This document shows positions 33,012 through 40,876 of a stretch of 40,917 bases of DNA, piece by piece (position 1 is the stretch's first letter; each line of letters starts with the position of its first letter). This stretch comes from an uncultured Lachnospiraceae bacterium. GTDB lineage: Bacteria; Bacillota; Clostridia; Lachnospirales; Lachnospiraceae. The notes beneath the pieces were generated by a model. It was given only the letters and a program-made list of their open reading frames with translations, was not told the origin of the DNA and searched no databases. The translations under genes and the position numbers were made by a program. The stretch is taken from the NCBI GenBank assembly GCA_910577645.1, contig CAJTOL010000029.1, positions 1-40,917 on the forward strand. The letters run 5' to 3'.

Positions 33012-33972
33012 GGCAGGCCCTGTTATCGGCGGCGTGGCATTGGACAGCCCTCTGATTCTGGCGCCTATGGCAGGAGTCACGGATCTGCCTTTCAGGCTTT
33101 TGTGCAAGGAGCAGGGCTGCAGCCTGGTATATACGGAGATGGTAAGCGCTAAGGCCATTTTATATAAAAACAAAAATACCCGGGCTTTGCTGGAGGTAAA
33201 GGAAGAAGAACATCCTGTGGCAGTCCAGCTTTTCGGCTCGGATCCGGCTGTTATGGCGGAAATTGCCGCCCAGGTGGAGGAAGGGCCTTTTGAGATCATA
33301 GACGTGAATATGGGCTGCCCGGTGCCGAAAATTGTTAAAAACGGAGAAGGGTCAGCCCTGATGCGAAATCCTAAGCTTGCAGAAAAGATCCTGACCGCCA
33401 TGGTAAAGGCCACAAAAAAGCCGGTGACAGTAAAATTCCGCAAAGGATTTGAAAACGGAGACTCTGCCGCAGCGGAATTTGCCAAAATGGCAGAGGCCAG
33501 CGGTGTGGCAGCGGTAGCAGTCCACGGAAGAACCAGGGAGCAGTATTATTCCGGCAAAGCGGATTGGGACATTATCCGCCAGGTAAAGGATGCCGTGTCT
33601 GTCCCGGTTATAGGAAACGGGGATATCTTTGAGCCGGAGGACGCGGTGAGGATGATGGAAGAAACCGGCTGCGACGGTGTGATGATTGCCAGAGGCGCCA
33701 AGGGAAATCCCTGGATTTTCGGGCGAACCAAAGGGCTTATGGAAACCGGGATTACTCCTCCCAAACCTTCGGGAGGGGAGATACGGGATATGATTTTGCG
33801 CCATGGACGGATGCTTTCGGAATGTAAAGGGGAGAAGGCGGGGATCCGGGAGATGCGGAGCCATATGGCCTGGTACACCAGCGGACTTCCTAATTCTGCT
33901 TCTTTGCGGAATGACATGAATCAGGCAGAGACCTATGAAGACATGGAAAAGCTGTTGCAGGAACGATTATAG
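33004..33972 (+). CDS. dusB: tRNA-dihydrouridine synthase (DusB type)
   Basis: A 322-residue FMN enzyme that reduces uridine to dihydrouridine in tRNA D-loops. Blocks: LILAPMAGVTDLPFRLLC, VYTEMVSAKAI, IIDVNMGCPVPKIVKNGEGS with the catalytic Cys, VKFRKGF, VAVHGRTREQYYSG, PVIGNGDI and GVMIARGAKGNPWIF (FMN phosphate site). The C-terminal helical domain binds tRNA. Family length is 310-340. It overlaps the upstream small gene by eight bases and is followed by a separate regulator 24 bases on. Confidence 0.95.
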   Translation: MIKAGPVIGGVALDSPLILAPMAGVTDLPFRLLCKEQGCSLVYTEMVSAKAILYKNKNTRALLEVKEEEHPVAVQLFGSDPAVMAEIAAQVEEGPFEIIDVNMGCPVPKIVKNGEGSALMRNPKLAEKILTAMVKATKKPVTVKFRKGFENGDSAAAEFAKMAEASGVAAVAVHGRTREQYYSGKADWDIIRQVKDAVSVPVIGNGDIFEPEDAVRMMEETGCDGVMIARGAKGNPWIFGRTKGLMETGITPPKPSGGEIRDMILRHGRMLSECKGEKAGIREMRSHMAWYTSGLPNSASLRNDMNQAETYEDMEKLLQERL

Positions 33973-33996
33973 AAAAGAAAAACGGAGAGGGCAGAA

Positions 33997-34674
33997 GTGG
34001 ATACATTAGATCGCTATAAAAAGCTGGTAGATTTTTTAGGGGAGATCATGGGGGAAAATACAGAGGTGGTACTGAGAGACTGCCGAAAGCCGGATCATGA
34101 TATTATCGCCATTGCCAATGGTCATGTCAGCGGACGGACAGTAGGGGCGCCTATTACAGATTTTACGCTTTCCATCCTGGCCAATGAGGAATGGAAAGAG
34201 CGGGATTATGTAGTCAATTATGAGGGAAAGGCAGCGGCCAACAAGCGCCTGCGCTCCTCCACCTATTTTATCCGGGAGGAGGGGGAATTAATTGGCCAGC
34301 TGTGCATTAACATTGACATGGGCCCTTATGAAAAGCTTTTGGATGAGGTAAAGGTCTTAAGCGGCCTGGATCTGATTCACAGCGTAAAAGCCGGCCAGGT
34401 GCCGGGCCCCACTGAAAATTTTTCCGAGGACGTGATGGAAGATATGATCCAAAAGGCCGTGATTCAGACTGTAGGCTCCTGTGATTCTATTGTGCGGGAA
34501 CGCTTAACTCAGCAGGACCGGCTTCAGATTATCAGCGAGTTAAATGATGCGGGATTGTTTCATTTAAAGGGGGCTGTGGGGGCTGTGGCAGAGTATTTGT
34601 ACTGCTCAGAAGCCAGCGTGTACCGGTATCAGTCTAAGCTTCAGAAAAAATCAAGTGGAGATGTGGTAAAATAA
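33997..34674 (+). CDS. YheO/DauR-type PAS and helix-turn-helix transcriptional regulator
   Basis: A 225-residue regulator. The N-terminal YheO-like PAS domain (about residues 8-120) shows YKKLVDFLGEIMGENTEVVL and a following IREEGELIGQLCINID strand. The C-terminal HTH_22-type domain shows LTQQDRLQIISELNDAGLFH, then LKGAVGAVAEYLYCSEASVY and YRYQSKLQKK. Such proteins regulate amino-acid catabolic genes; E. coli DauR regulates D-arginine catabolism and YheO-type regulators often sit next to aminotransferase or desulfidase genes. It starts with GTG at 33997. The next genes form a cysteine-related operon 553 bases downstream, so it is a likely regulator of that operon; this is inference from position. 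Confidence 0.85.
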   Translation: MDTLDRYKKLVDFLGEIMGENTEVVLRDCRKPDHDIIAIANGHVSGRTVGAPITDFTLSILANEEWKERDYVVNYEGKAAANKRLRSSTYFIREEGELIGQLCINIDMGPYEKLLDEVKVLSGLDLIHSVKAGQVPGPTENFSEDVMEDMIQKAVIQTVGSCDSIVRERLTQQDRLQIISELNDAGLFHLKGAVGAVAEYLYCSEASVYRYQSKLQKKSSGDVVK

Positions 34675-34689
34675 TACAGATAGAGGAAA

Positions 34690-34738
34690 GGTGCTTTTAG
34701 ACGGCGGAATATACGGTGTCTGGAGCATCTTTTTTTGT
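34690..34738 (+). terminator. Terminator after the PAS-HTH regulator
   Basis: GGTGCT (34690-34695) pairs with AGCATC (34724-34729), with an inner AGAC/GTCT pairing, followed by seven T. It should isolate the regulator gene from the next operon. Confidence 0.65.
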
Positions 34739-34739
34739 G

Positions 34740-34849
34740 GGGTTGGAGGAAACGGGTCCGACGATTTTATTCAAAAAGTCCTTTACAGATTCCTTGCCGT
34801 CTCAATTGTTAAATATTATTATTGCAATAAAAAATTATTATTGTGATGA
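34740..34849. repeat. Family B fragment (left, truncated copy) and AT-rich spacer
   Basis: CGGGTCCGACG (34753-34763) also appears inside the larger element at 35051-35061, and CAGATTCCTTGCCGTCTCAA (from 34786) repeats, with two changes, the end of that element at 35171-35190. The fragment is therefore a truncated copy of the same family. An AT-rich stretch follows up to the promoter. Confidence 0.6.
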
Positions 34850-34878
34850 TTGACAAATCGGATAGCTTATATTACAAT
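34850..34878 (+). promoter_or_regulatory. Promoter reading into the family B element and cysteine operon
   Basis: TTGACA at 34850-34855 and TACAAT at 34873-34878, spacer 17. The transcript would run through the repeat before reaching the gene at 35228, giving a leader of about 340 bases. Confidence 0.6.
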
Positions 34879-34901
34879 TAGATTGGTTTCATTGTTATAT
34901 T

Positions 34902-35197
34902 GTAACAGTTGAGGCAGGGCCTTCTTGCCCGTCTGAGCCGGGCAAGAAGCATCGGATATTCATCCGATGAGGAATCTGCTATAAATTTTGGCTTACAAGC
35001 CAGCTTGACGCGCAAGGTTTATGTTAGAGTTTCGTAGGTTCTTAGGGAAGCGGGTCCGACGGGGGTCTTCTTGCCCGTCTGAGCCGGGCAAGAAGCATCG
35101 GATATTCATCCGATGAGGAATCTGCTATAAATTTTGGCTTACAAGCCAGCTTGACGCGCAAAATTTATAGCAGATTCCCCGCCGTCTCAATTGTTAC
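34902..35197. mobile_element. Family B MITE-like element with internal 95-bp duplication
   Basis: The ends are imperfect inverted repeats: GTAACAGTTGAGGCAGGG (34902-34919) and, at the other end, the complement of CCGTCTCAATTGTTAC (35182-35197). A 95-base block is repeated without change at 34921-35015 and 35067-35161. Each block holds CTTCTTGCCCG/CGGGCAAGAAG (11-bp stem) and CATCGGAT/ATCCGATG. In the second half, GGAATCTGCTATAAATTTT (35117-35135) is paired perfectly with its complement at 35160-35178 (19 bp). It has no coding capacity, so it is a non-autonomous, MITE-like element or a nested pair. Confidence 0.75.
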
Positions 35198-35227
35198 GTT
35201 ATATTTTGATAAAAACTGGAGGATACT

Positions 35228-36505
35228 ATGGAGCGGACAGGGACGGTTTACCAGGCTTATGTACAGATTTTAAAGGAAGAACTGGTTCCGGCTATGGGAT
35301 GTACGGAGCCTATTGCATTGGCCTATTGTGCGGCTAAGGCCAGGGAGGTGCTGGGATGCCTTCCGGACAGATGCCAGGTAAGGGCCAGCGGCAATATTGT
35401 GAAGAATGTAAAGAGTGTGATTGTTCCTAATACCGGCGGTTTAAAGGGGATTGAGGCAGCCTGCGCTGCAGGAGCGGCAGCCGGAGATGCCAGCCGTGTT
35501 TTGGAAGTAATTGCAGGAGTAACAGAAGAACAAAAGCAGGGGATCCGGGAATTTTTAGACAGGGTTCCCATTGAAGTAGCGCCTCTTGAGACGGAGGAGA
35601 TTCTGGATATGGTGGTAATCCTTTCCTGTGAGGATTCCTGGGCAAAAGTCCGAATCGCCGGTTACCATACCAACATTGTCCTGATTGAAAAGGACGGAAA
35701 AGTTCTCTACGAAAAGGGAGTTACGGCGGATAAGGAGGTTTCCATGGCAGACAGAAGCCTTCTTAGCATTGAGGGGATCTATGATTTTGCAAAAACCGCC
35801 TGCTTAGAGGATGTAAAAGAAGTGCTTTCCAGGCAGATTGCCTGCAACAGCGCTATTTCCCGGGAGGGCTTAAACCATGATTGGGGAGCCAATATCGGAA
35901 GCACTCTTTTAAAGGCCTGCGGCAACGATGTCCGCACAAGAGCCAGAGCCGCCGCGGCTGCCGGTTCAGACGCCAGGATGAGCGGCTGTGAGATGCCGGT
36001 TATTATTAATTCCGGAAGCGGAAATCAGGGAATGACGGCTTCTCTGCCGGTAATCGAATATGCCGGAGAGCTGGGGGCCAGCGAAGAAATGCTGTACCGG
36101 GCCCTGATTCTTTCCAATCTGATTACCATCCATCAAAAGACCGGAATCGGCCGTCTGTCCGCTTATTGCGGCGCAGTCAGCGCAGGGTGCGGAGCAGGCT
36201 GCGGCATTGCGTTTCTGCTGGGCGGGGATTTTAAAGCCATTGCCCATACCCTGGTTAACGCCCTTGCCATTGTTTCCGGCATTATCTGCGACGGTGCAAA
36301 GCCTTCCTGTGCGGGAAAGATTGCGGCAGCGGTAGACGCAGGGATTCTGGGGTATGATATGTACCAAAACGGACAGCAGTTTAAGGGTGGAGACGGGATT
36401 ATTTCCAAAGGTGTGGAAAACACCATTATCAACATCGGCCGTCTGGGAAAAGAAGGAATGAAGGAGACCGATAAGGAAATCATCCGAATTATGACCGGCT
36501 GCTGA
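35228..36505 (+). CDS. cyuA: L-cysteine desulfidase-type protein (UPF0597/CyuA family, L-serine dehydratase alpha-like)
   Basis: A 425-residue protein of the UPF0597 (YhaM/CyuA) group. It carries MGCTEPIALAYCAAKA with a Cys at residue 25, a KNVKSVIVPNTGG block, INSGSGNQGMTASLPVIEYA, and CDGAKPSCAGKIA; the cysteines probably hold a [4Fe-4S] cluster, as in L-serine dehydratases. In enterobacteria CyuA breaks L-cysteine to pyruvate, H2S and ammonia. The TcyP-like symporter and disulfide reductase genes downstream agree with use of cysteine or cystine. It starts at 35228 with GGAGG seven bases upstream. The gene symbol is given by family and context, not by experiment. Confidence 0.85.
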   Translation: MERTGTVYQAYVQILKEELVPAMGCTEPIALAYCAAKAREVLGCLPDRCQVRASGNIVKNVKSVIVPNTGGLKGIEAACAAGAAAGDASRVLEVIAGVTEEQKQGIREFLDRVPIEVAPLETEEILDMVVILSCEDSWAKVRIAGYHTNIVLIEKDGKVLYEKGVTADKEVSMADRSLLSIEGIYDFAKTACLEDVKEVLSRQIACNSAISREGLNHDWGANIGSTLLKACGNDVRTRARAAAAAGSDARMSGCEMPVIINSGSGNQGMTASLPVIEYAGELGASEEMLYRALILSNLITIHQKTGIGRLSAYCGAVSAGCGAGCGIAFLLGGDFKAIAHTLVNALAIVSGIICDGAKPSCAGKIAAAVDAGILGYDMYQNGQQFKGGDGIISKGVENTIINIGRLGKEGMKETDKEIIRIMTGC

Positions 36506-36521
36506 CAGAAAGGAATTAATT

Positions 36522-37862
36522 ATGAAGATCTTGGAGTTTTTCGGAGTATCCGGCTGGGGTACCCTGGGGGCAGCCGTCTTATTTTTCATTTTGCTTTATG
36601 GAATCAGCTGTCTCCCCAAAAAGAAATTTGAATTTGCCGTGAGAGTTATAATAGGCGGGGCAGCCGGGGCAGCCTACGGCCTGGCTGCCTGGTTTTTCTC
36701 CGGCGGGGGGGAGAGAAGTTCACCTGCTGCAGAGGAGCTGAAGGCCTGGTTTGAACTGGTAGGGCACGGATACGTTTCTCTGCTTAAGTGCCTGGTTCTT
36801 CCCATGATCCTGATTGCCGGTATCCGGCTGGTAATAAAAACCCCCCTGAACAAAACAAAATCCTCTCTGGATCGGTGGAAGAAGTGGGTTAACACCCTGA
36901 TGCTGGCCGCCAGCGCTTTGGTGTCAATTGTGCTGGGGCTTATATTCCAGGTGGGAGCTGTGCCCGGAAGCGGGCAGGAAGTATTCTCCTGGAGCGGAGG
37001 AGAGGGAGCGGGATTTACGGAGGCGGTTTCCTGGCTGATTCCTTCCGGAATCGGGTCGGACATGGTTTTGGGAAATTCGGTGGGAATCTTTGTATTTGCA
37101 GCCTTTATCGGTATTGCCGCCCGAAGGATGTCAGTAAAATATATGGATACCATAAAGCCATTTCTGGATGTGACAGAAGCCTGCTTTATGACGGGAACCA
37201 GCGTCTGCAAAGCCATTATCGCCTATAAACCGGCAGGAGCCTGCGCCATTATGGCCGGCTTTACCGCCGCCTACGGCCCGGATGCTTTGATTATGCTGGT
37301 AAAGCTTCTGGCCGTCCTGTGTTTGGCAGCGGCGGTAATGCTGATAATTCAGCTTTTGCTGTGCGCCTTGTCGGGAGTAGGGCCGGCTGCCTTTTTGAAG
37401 AAAGGGAGAAAGGTGATGGCAAAAGCCTTAAAGACCCGTTCCGGCTCTGCATGTCTTAAAGATGCCCAGGAGGTGCTGGCGGAGGGCCTGGGGCTGCAGC
37501 GGGAGATTACGGACTCGGTGTCTTCCTACGCTATCCAGTCCGGTATGCAGGGCTGCGGCGCCCTGTTTCCGGCAATGGCCGCCGTTTTTGCCGCAGGGCT
37601 TTGGGGAATTTCCATGACTCCTGGTCTGGTACTTTCCCTGGTGGTAGTCATTGTCCTGACCTCCTACGGAATAACCGGAGTCCCCGGCACGGCTACTATG
37701 GCGGAGTTTTCCGCAGTGATGGGTTTTGGCCTGGGAGGGGCGGTTTTCGGTCTGGGCCCCATGGTTGCCATTGACCCAATCGGGGATGTTCCAAGAACAT
37801 TGATTAACGTAACCGGCTGTATGGCCAATGCGATTATTGTAGAAAGAAGGGTGAGAGAGTGA
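36522..37862 (+). CDS. Dicarboxylate/amino acid:cation symporter family transporter, TcyP-like
   Basis: A 446-residue membrane transporter of the DAACS/SDF family. About eight membrane helices and two re-entrant loops are visible: HGYVSLLKCLVLPMILIAG early, then VPSGIGSDMVLGN-like WLIPSGIGSDMVLGNSVGIFVFAAF, and the C-terminal YGITGVPGTATMAEFS and PIGDVPRTLINVTGCMANAI. These positions match the aspartate- or cystine-binding segments of the family. By context I suggest cystine (TcyP-type) or cysteine uptake; aspartate/glutamate remain possible because the substrate-binding residues cannot be decided by eye. It starts 16 bases after the desulfidase gene and overlaps the next gene by four bases, so the three are one operon. 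Confidence 0.82.
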   Translation: MKILEFFGVSGWGTLGAAVLFFILLYGISCLPKKKFEFAVRVIIGGAAGAAYGLAAWFFSGGGERSSPAAEELKAWFELVGHGYVSLLKCLVLPMILIAGIRLVIKTPLNKTKSSLDRWKKWVNTLMLAASALVSIVLGLIFQVGAVPGSGQEVFSWSGGEGAGFTEAVSWLIPSGIGSDMVLGNSVGIFVFAAFIGIAARRMSVKYMDTIKPFLDVTEACFMTGTSVCKAIIAYKPAGACAIMAGFTAAYGPDALIMLVKLLAVLCLAAAVMLIIQLLLCALSGVGPAAFLKKGRKVMAKALKTRSGSACLKDAQEVLAEGLGLQREITDSVSSYAIQSGMQGCGALFPAMAAVFAAGLWGISMTPGLVLSLVVVIVLTSYGITGVPGTATMAEFSAVMGFGLGGAVFGLGPMVAIDPIGDVPRTLINVTGCMANAIIVERRVRE

Positions 37863-39199
37863 AAACAGTGATTATTGGCGGAGTCGCCGCCGGCATGTCT
37901 GCGGCCTCCAAATTAAAGCGCCTGTTAAAGGAAGAAGCAGAGATTGTGGTTTATGAAAAAGGCGGGGAGGTTTCCTATGGAGCCTGTGGGATCCCCTTTT
38001 ATATCTCCGACCATATTAAGCAGGGGAAGGATTTAATCGCCAGAACGGCGGAGGAATTTGCACAGAGCGGGATTCCGGTTAAGACCTTCCATGAGGTGAC
38101 GGCTGTGGATACGGACAAAAAGACGGTAACCGTAACAGATCTGCACACAGGCCGGAGCTTTGAGGATACTTACGATAAGCTGGTAATCGGAAGCGGCGCC
38201 GGCGTGCGGCATTTTCCGCCTTTTGATAAATCCTATGACAATCTTTTTGAGATCCGGGATGTGGCGGACGGAACCCGGATTAAGCAGGCTCTTCAGGATG
38301 AGGGGCAGAAAAATGTAGTGATTACAGGGGCCGGATTCATTGGCCTGGAGGTTTCAGAAAGCTGTAAAAAATATAGAAAGAACGTAACGGTTATCGAGCT
38401 GGCGGATCATGTCCTCTCTGCCTTTGACCCGGAGGTAAGCCAGGCATTGGAGGAAGAACTGGAGCGGGGCAAAGTGGCCGTGAGAAGGAAAACCAGGGTG
38501 ACGGAGCTGATTTCCAGGGACAACCGGATTGAAAAGGTAGTGGTGGAGACAGACGGCGTAAGGGAAGAGCTTCCGGCGGATATTGTGATCAACAGCGCAG
38601 GGATTGCCCCGGCTACATCTTTTATCCAGAATATTGAAAAGGCAAAAAACGGAGCCATCTATGTCAACGAGCGGATGGAAACCAGTATCCCGGATGTCTA
38701 TGCGGCAGGCGACTGCAGCATTATGAGATCTGCTGTAACCGGTGAATATACCTATGCGCCGTTGGGCACCAACGCCAACAAGCAGGGAAGGATTATCGGA
38801 GATATTTTAGGAGGAGCAGAGCCCAAACCCTTTAAGCTGATAGGAAGCTCCGCACTCCGCCTCTTTGGTATGGATGCAGCCAAAACCGGGATTTCAGAGA
38901 AGGAGGCCAAGACCCTGGGGCTTTCTTACAAGGCCCATACCATTACCGGAAACAGTTACGCTTCCTACTATGGCAGTGAAAAACTGAATATTAAGGTAAT
39001 TTATGATGCCGAAACCAGAAAACTTTTGGGCGCTCAGGCCTATGGCCAGGGGATTGTGGTGCCCAGAGTCAATTATTATGCCATTGCCATCTATTCCGGT
39101 CTTACGGTGGATGAGATGGGATTTATGGATCTGTGCTATTCCCCGCCGTTTTCCGGCGTCTGGGATGCGGCGCTTATCGCTTCCAATACGGCAAAATAA
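37859..39199 (+). CDS. CoA-disulfide reductase-like FAD/NAD(P)H oxidoreductase
   Basis: A 446-residue flavoprotein of the pyridine nucleotide-disulfide oxidoreductase family. It starts with VIIGGVAAGMSAASKLKRL (FAD loop) and has the single-cysteine motif SYGACGIPFYI, Cys at 43, as in CoA-disulfide reductase and NADH oxidase/peroxidase. An NAD(P)H site is at about 155-190 (VVITGAGFIGLEVSESC), followed by DVYAAGDCS and the dimerisation domain ending LCYSPPFSGVWD. There is no rhodanese domain. The start is GTG at 37859, overlapping the symporter stop. In this setting it may reduce cystine, CoA or cysteine persulfides so that the desulfidase gets free cysteine; that is an inference. Confidence 0.87.
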   Translation: MKTVIIGGVAAGMSAASKLKRLLKEEAEIVVYEKGGEVSYGACGIPFYISDHIKQGKDLIARTAEEFAQSGIPVKTFHEVTAVDTDKKTVTVTDLHTGRSFEDTYDKLVIGSGAGVRHFPPFDKSYDNLFEIRDVADGTRIKQALQDEGQKNVVITGAGFIGLEVSESCKKYRKNVTVIELADHVLSAFDPEVSQALEEELERGKVAVRRKTRVTELISRDNRIEKVVVETDGVREELPADIVINSAGIAPATSFIQNIEKAKNGAIYVNERMETSIPDVYAAGDCSIMRSAVTGEYTYAPLGTNANKQGRIIGDILGGAEPKPFKLIGSSALRLFGMDAAKTGISEKEAKTLGLSYKAHTITGNSYASYYGSEKLNIKVIYDAETRKLLGAQAYGQGIVVPRVNYYAIAIYSGLTVDEMGFMDLCYSPPFSGVWDAALIASNTAK

Positions 39200-39221
39200 A
39201 GAATCAAATAAGAATATGGCA

Positions 39222-39268
39222 GTTGAAGCGGGGAGGAATCTTCTTGCCCGGCGTCTCAACTGTTACGA
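39222..39268. repeat. Family B short relative between the reductase and AbgT genes
   Basis: CAGTTGAAGCGGGG near 39221 faces GCGTCTCAACTG (39251-39262), and AGGAATCT-TCTTGCCCG lies between; the end GGCGTCTCAACTGTTACG matches the right end of the element at 35182-35198. It looks like a deletion derivative of the MITE-like element in front of the operon. Confidence 0.55.
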
Positions 39269-39288
39269 AAGTGTAAAGGAGAATGAGT

Positions 39289-40863
39289 ATGAAAGGAAAT
39301 ACGGAAACAAAAAAACGGTCCTGGTTCCTTAAGTTCCTGGACGGAATCGAGACAGCGGGGAATAAGCTCCCCACACCCTTAACCATCTTTTTTTATCTGG
39401 CCGTCCTGGTAGTTATTATATCCGGAATCGGCGCAGCTATGGGCTGGAGCGCTACCGGCGAGATGTACAATTCCTCCAGCGGGGCTGTAGAAGAAACTAC
39501 GATTAAGGTAGTCAGCCTGTTCAGCATTTCCGGGCTTCAGTATATGCTGACTTCTGCGGTAAGCAATTTTACCGGTTATGCACCTTTAGGCTTTACCATT
39601 GTAATTATGCTGGGAATCGGTGTTGCAGAAAGCTCCGGATACTTAAACGGCCTGATTAAGAAGGTAGTGAAGATTACCCCTGCCATGCTGGTAACCCCTA
39701 TGGTAGTATTTATCGGCGTTATGACCAATGTGGCGGAAAATGCCGGATATGTAGTATTTATCCCCCTGGCTGCTATGATTTTCAAGGCATACAATAAGCA
39801 TCCCCTGGCAGGGATTGCGGCAGGTTTTGCCGGAGTTTCCGGAGGATTTTCCGCAAACCTTCTCATCGGATCCGCTGACGCCACCCTTTCCGGCTTTTCC
39901 ACTGCGGCGGCTCAGACCATTGATCCAAACTATACGGTAACTCCTCTGTCCAACTGGTTTTTCATGATTGCTTCCACTATCCTGATTACCATTGTGGGAA
40001 CCCTGATTACAGAGCTGGTGGTGATTCCCCGTTTAGGCCCCTATAAAGAAAACGGAGACGGAACCCTGGTAGAGCCTACCGGCGAGATGACCCAAAAAGA
40101 AGAAAAGGCTTTAAGTATATCCAACTGGGTATTTGTGGCAATCGTAGTATTTTTTGTAGCATGCTGTATTCCCCAAAATTCCTTTATGAGAAATGCAGAA
40201 ACCGGAAGCCTGATTAATAATTCCACTTTAATGAACGCCATTATTCCGCTGTTTACCCTGCTGTTCTTTATCCCGTCTTTTGTTTACGGCAAGCTGTGCG
40301 GAACCTTTAAAACCGATAAGGATGTGGTTGCTTCCTTTAATAAGGCCATTGCCTCTGTCTCCGGCTTTGTGGCCATGGCCTTTGTAGCGGCTCAGTTTAC
40401 CAGCTATTTCGGAAAAACCAACATTGGACGGATCCTGTCCTTTAAGGGGGCAGAGCTTCTTCAGAGTCTGAATGTTAATTCTGTAGGCCTGATGATGTGC
40501 TTTATTTTGGTAGCAGGGTTTGTAAACCTGTTTATGGCTTCTGCTTCCGCCAAATATGCGATTTTCGCACCGGTGTTTGTTCCCATGTTTATGAAGCTGG
40601 GCTTATCTCCGGAGCTGACCCAGGTGGCTTACCGTATCGGCGACAGCACCACCAATATTATCGCGCCGGTTATTGCCTGGATTCCGTATATTCTGACCAT
40701 TATGAAAAAATATGACAAGGACACCGGATGGGGAACCCTGGTATCCTCCATGCTTCCTTATTCCCTGGCCTTTATTATCAGCTGGTCTGTGATGTTGGCT
40801 CTGTGGATGGTGCTGAATCTTCCCCTAGGCCCCGGCGCCCCGGTATTCTATACAATGGGATAG
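39289..40863 (+). CDS. AbgT-family transporter
   Basis: A 524-residue membrane protein with about 11-13 membrane segments. The match to AbgT is in length and in blocks such as GNKLPTPLTIFFYL, FTGYAPLGFTIVIMLGIGVAE, GVSGGFSANLLIGSADATLSGF and TPLSNWFFMIASTILITIVG, then APVIAWIPYILTIMKKY near the end. E. coli AbgT takes up p-aminobenzoyl-glutamate; relatives handle drugs or short peptides, so the substrate here is open. I chose ATG 39289 because AAGGAG lies seven bases before it, whereas ATG 39283 is almost touching the site. The gene is separated from the cysteine operon only by a repeat and may be co-transcribed. Confidence 0.87.
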   Translation: MKGNTETKKRSWFLKFLDGIETAGNKLPTPLTIFFYLAVLVVIISGIGAAMGWSATGEMYNSSSGAVEETTIKVVSLFSISGLQYMLTSAVSNFTGYAPLGFTIVIMLGIGVAESSGYLNGLIKKVVKITPAMLVTPMVVFIGVMTNVAENAGYVVFIPLAAMIFKAYNKHPLAGIAAGFAGVSGGFSANLLIGSADATLSGFSTAAAQTIDPNYTVTPLSNWFFMIASTILITIVGTLITELVVIPRLGPYKENGDGTLVEPTGEMTQKEEKALSISNWVFVAIVVFFVACCIPQNSFMRNAETGSLINNSTLMNAIIPLFTLLFFIPSFVYGKLCGTFKTDKDVVASFNKAIASVSGFVAMAFVAAQFTSYFGKTNIGRILSFKGAELLQSLNVNSVGLMMCFILVAGFVNLFMASASAKYAIFAPVFVPMFMKLGLSPELTQVAYRIGDSTTNIIAPVIAWIPYILTIMKKYDKDTGWGTLVSSMLPYSLAFIISWSVMLALWMVLNLPLGPGAPVFYTMG

Positions 40864-40876
40864 AGGAGGAAGGGAA

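Noticed and set aside
34921..35161. CRISPR-like pair of identical repeats
   Set aside because: Only two copies, 95 bases long with internal hairpins and a 51-base gap, no cas genes; fits a duplicated MITE-like element.
35966..36589. A 207-codon reverse open frame over the desulfidase and symporter genes
   Set aside because: Crosses two well-supported genes, no start signals, no recognised domain.
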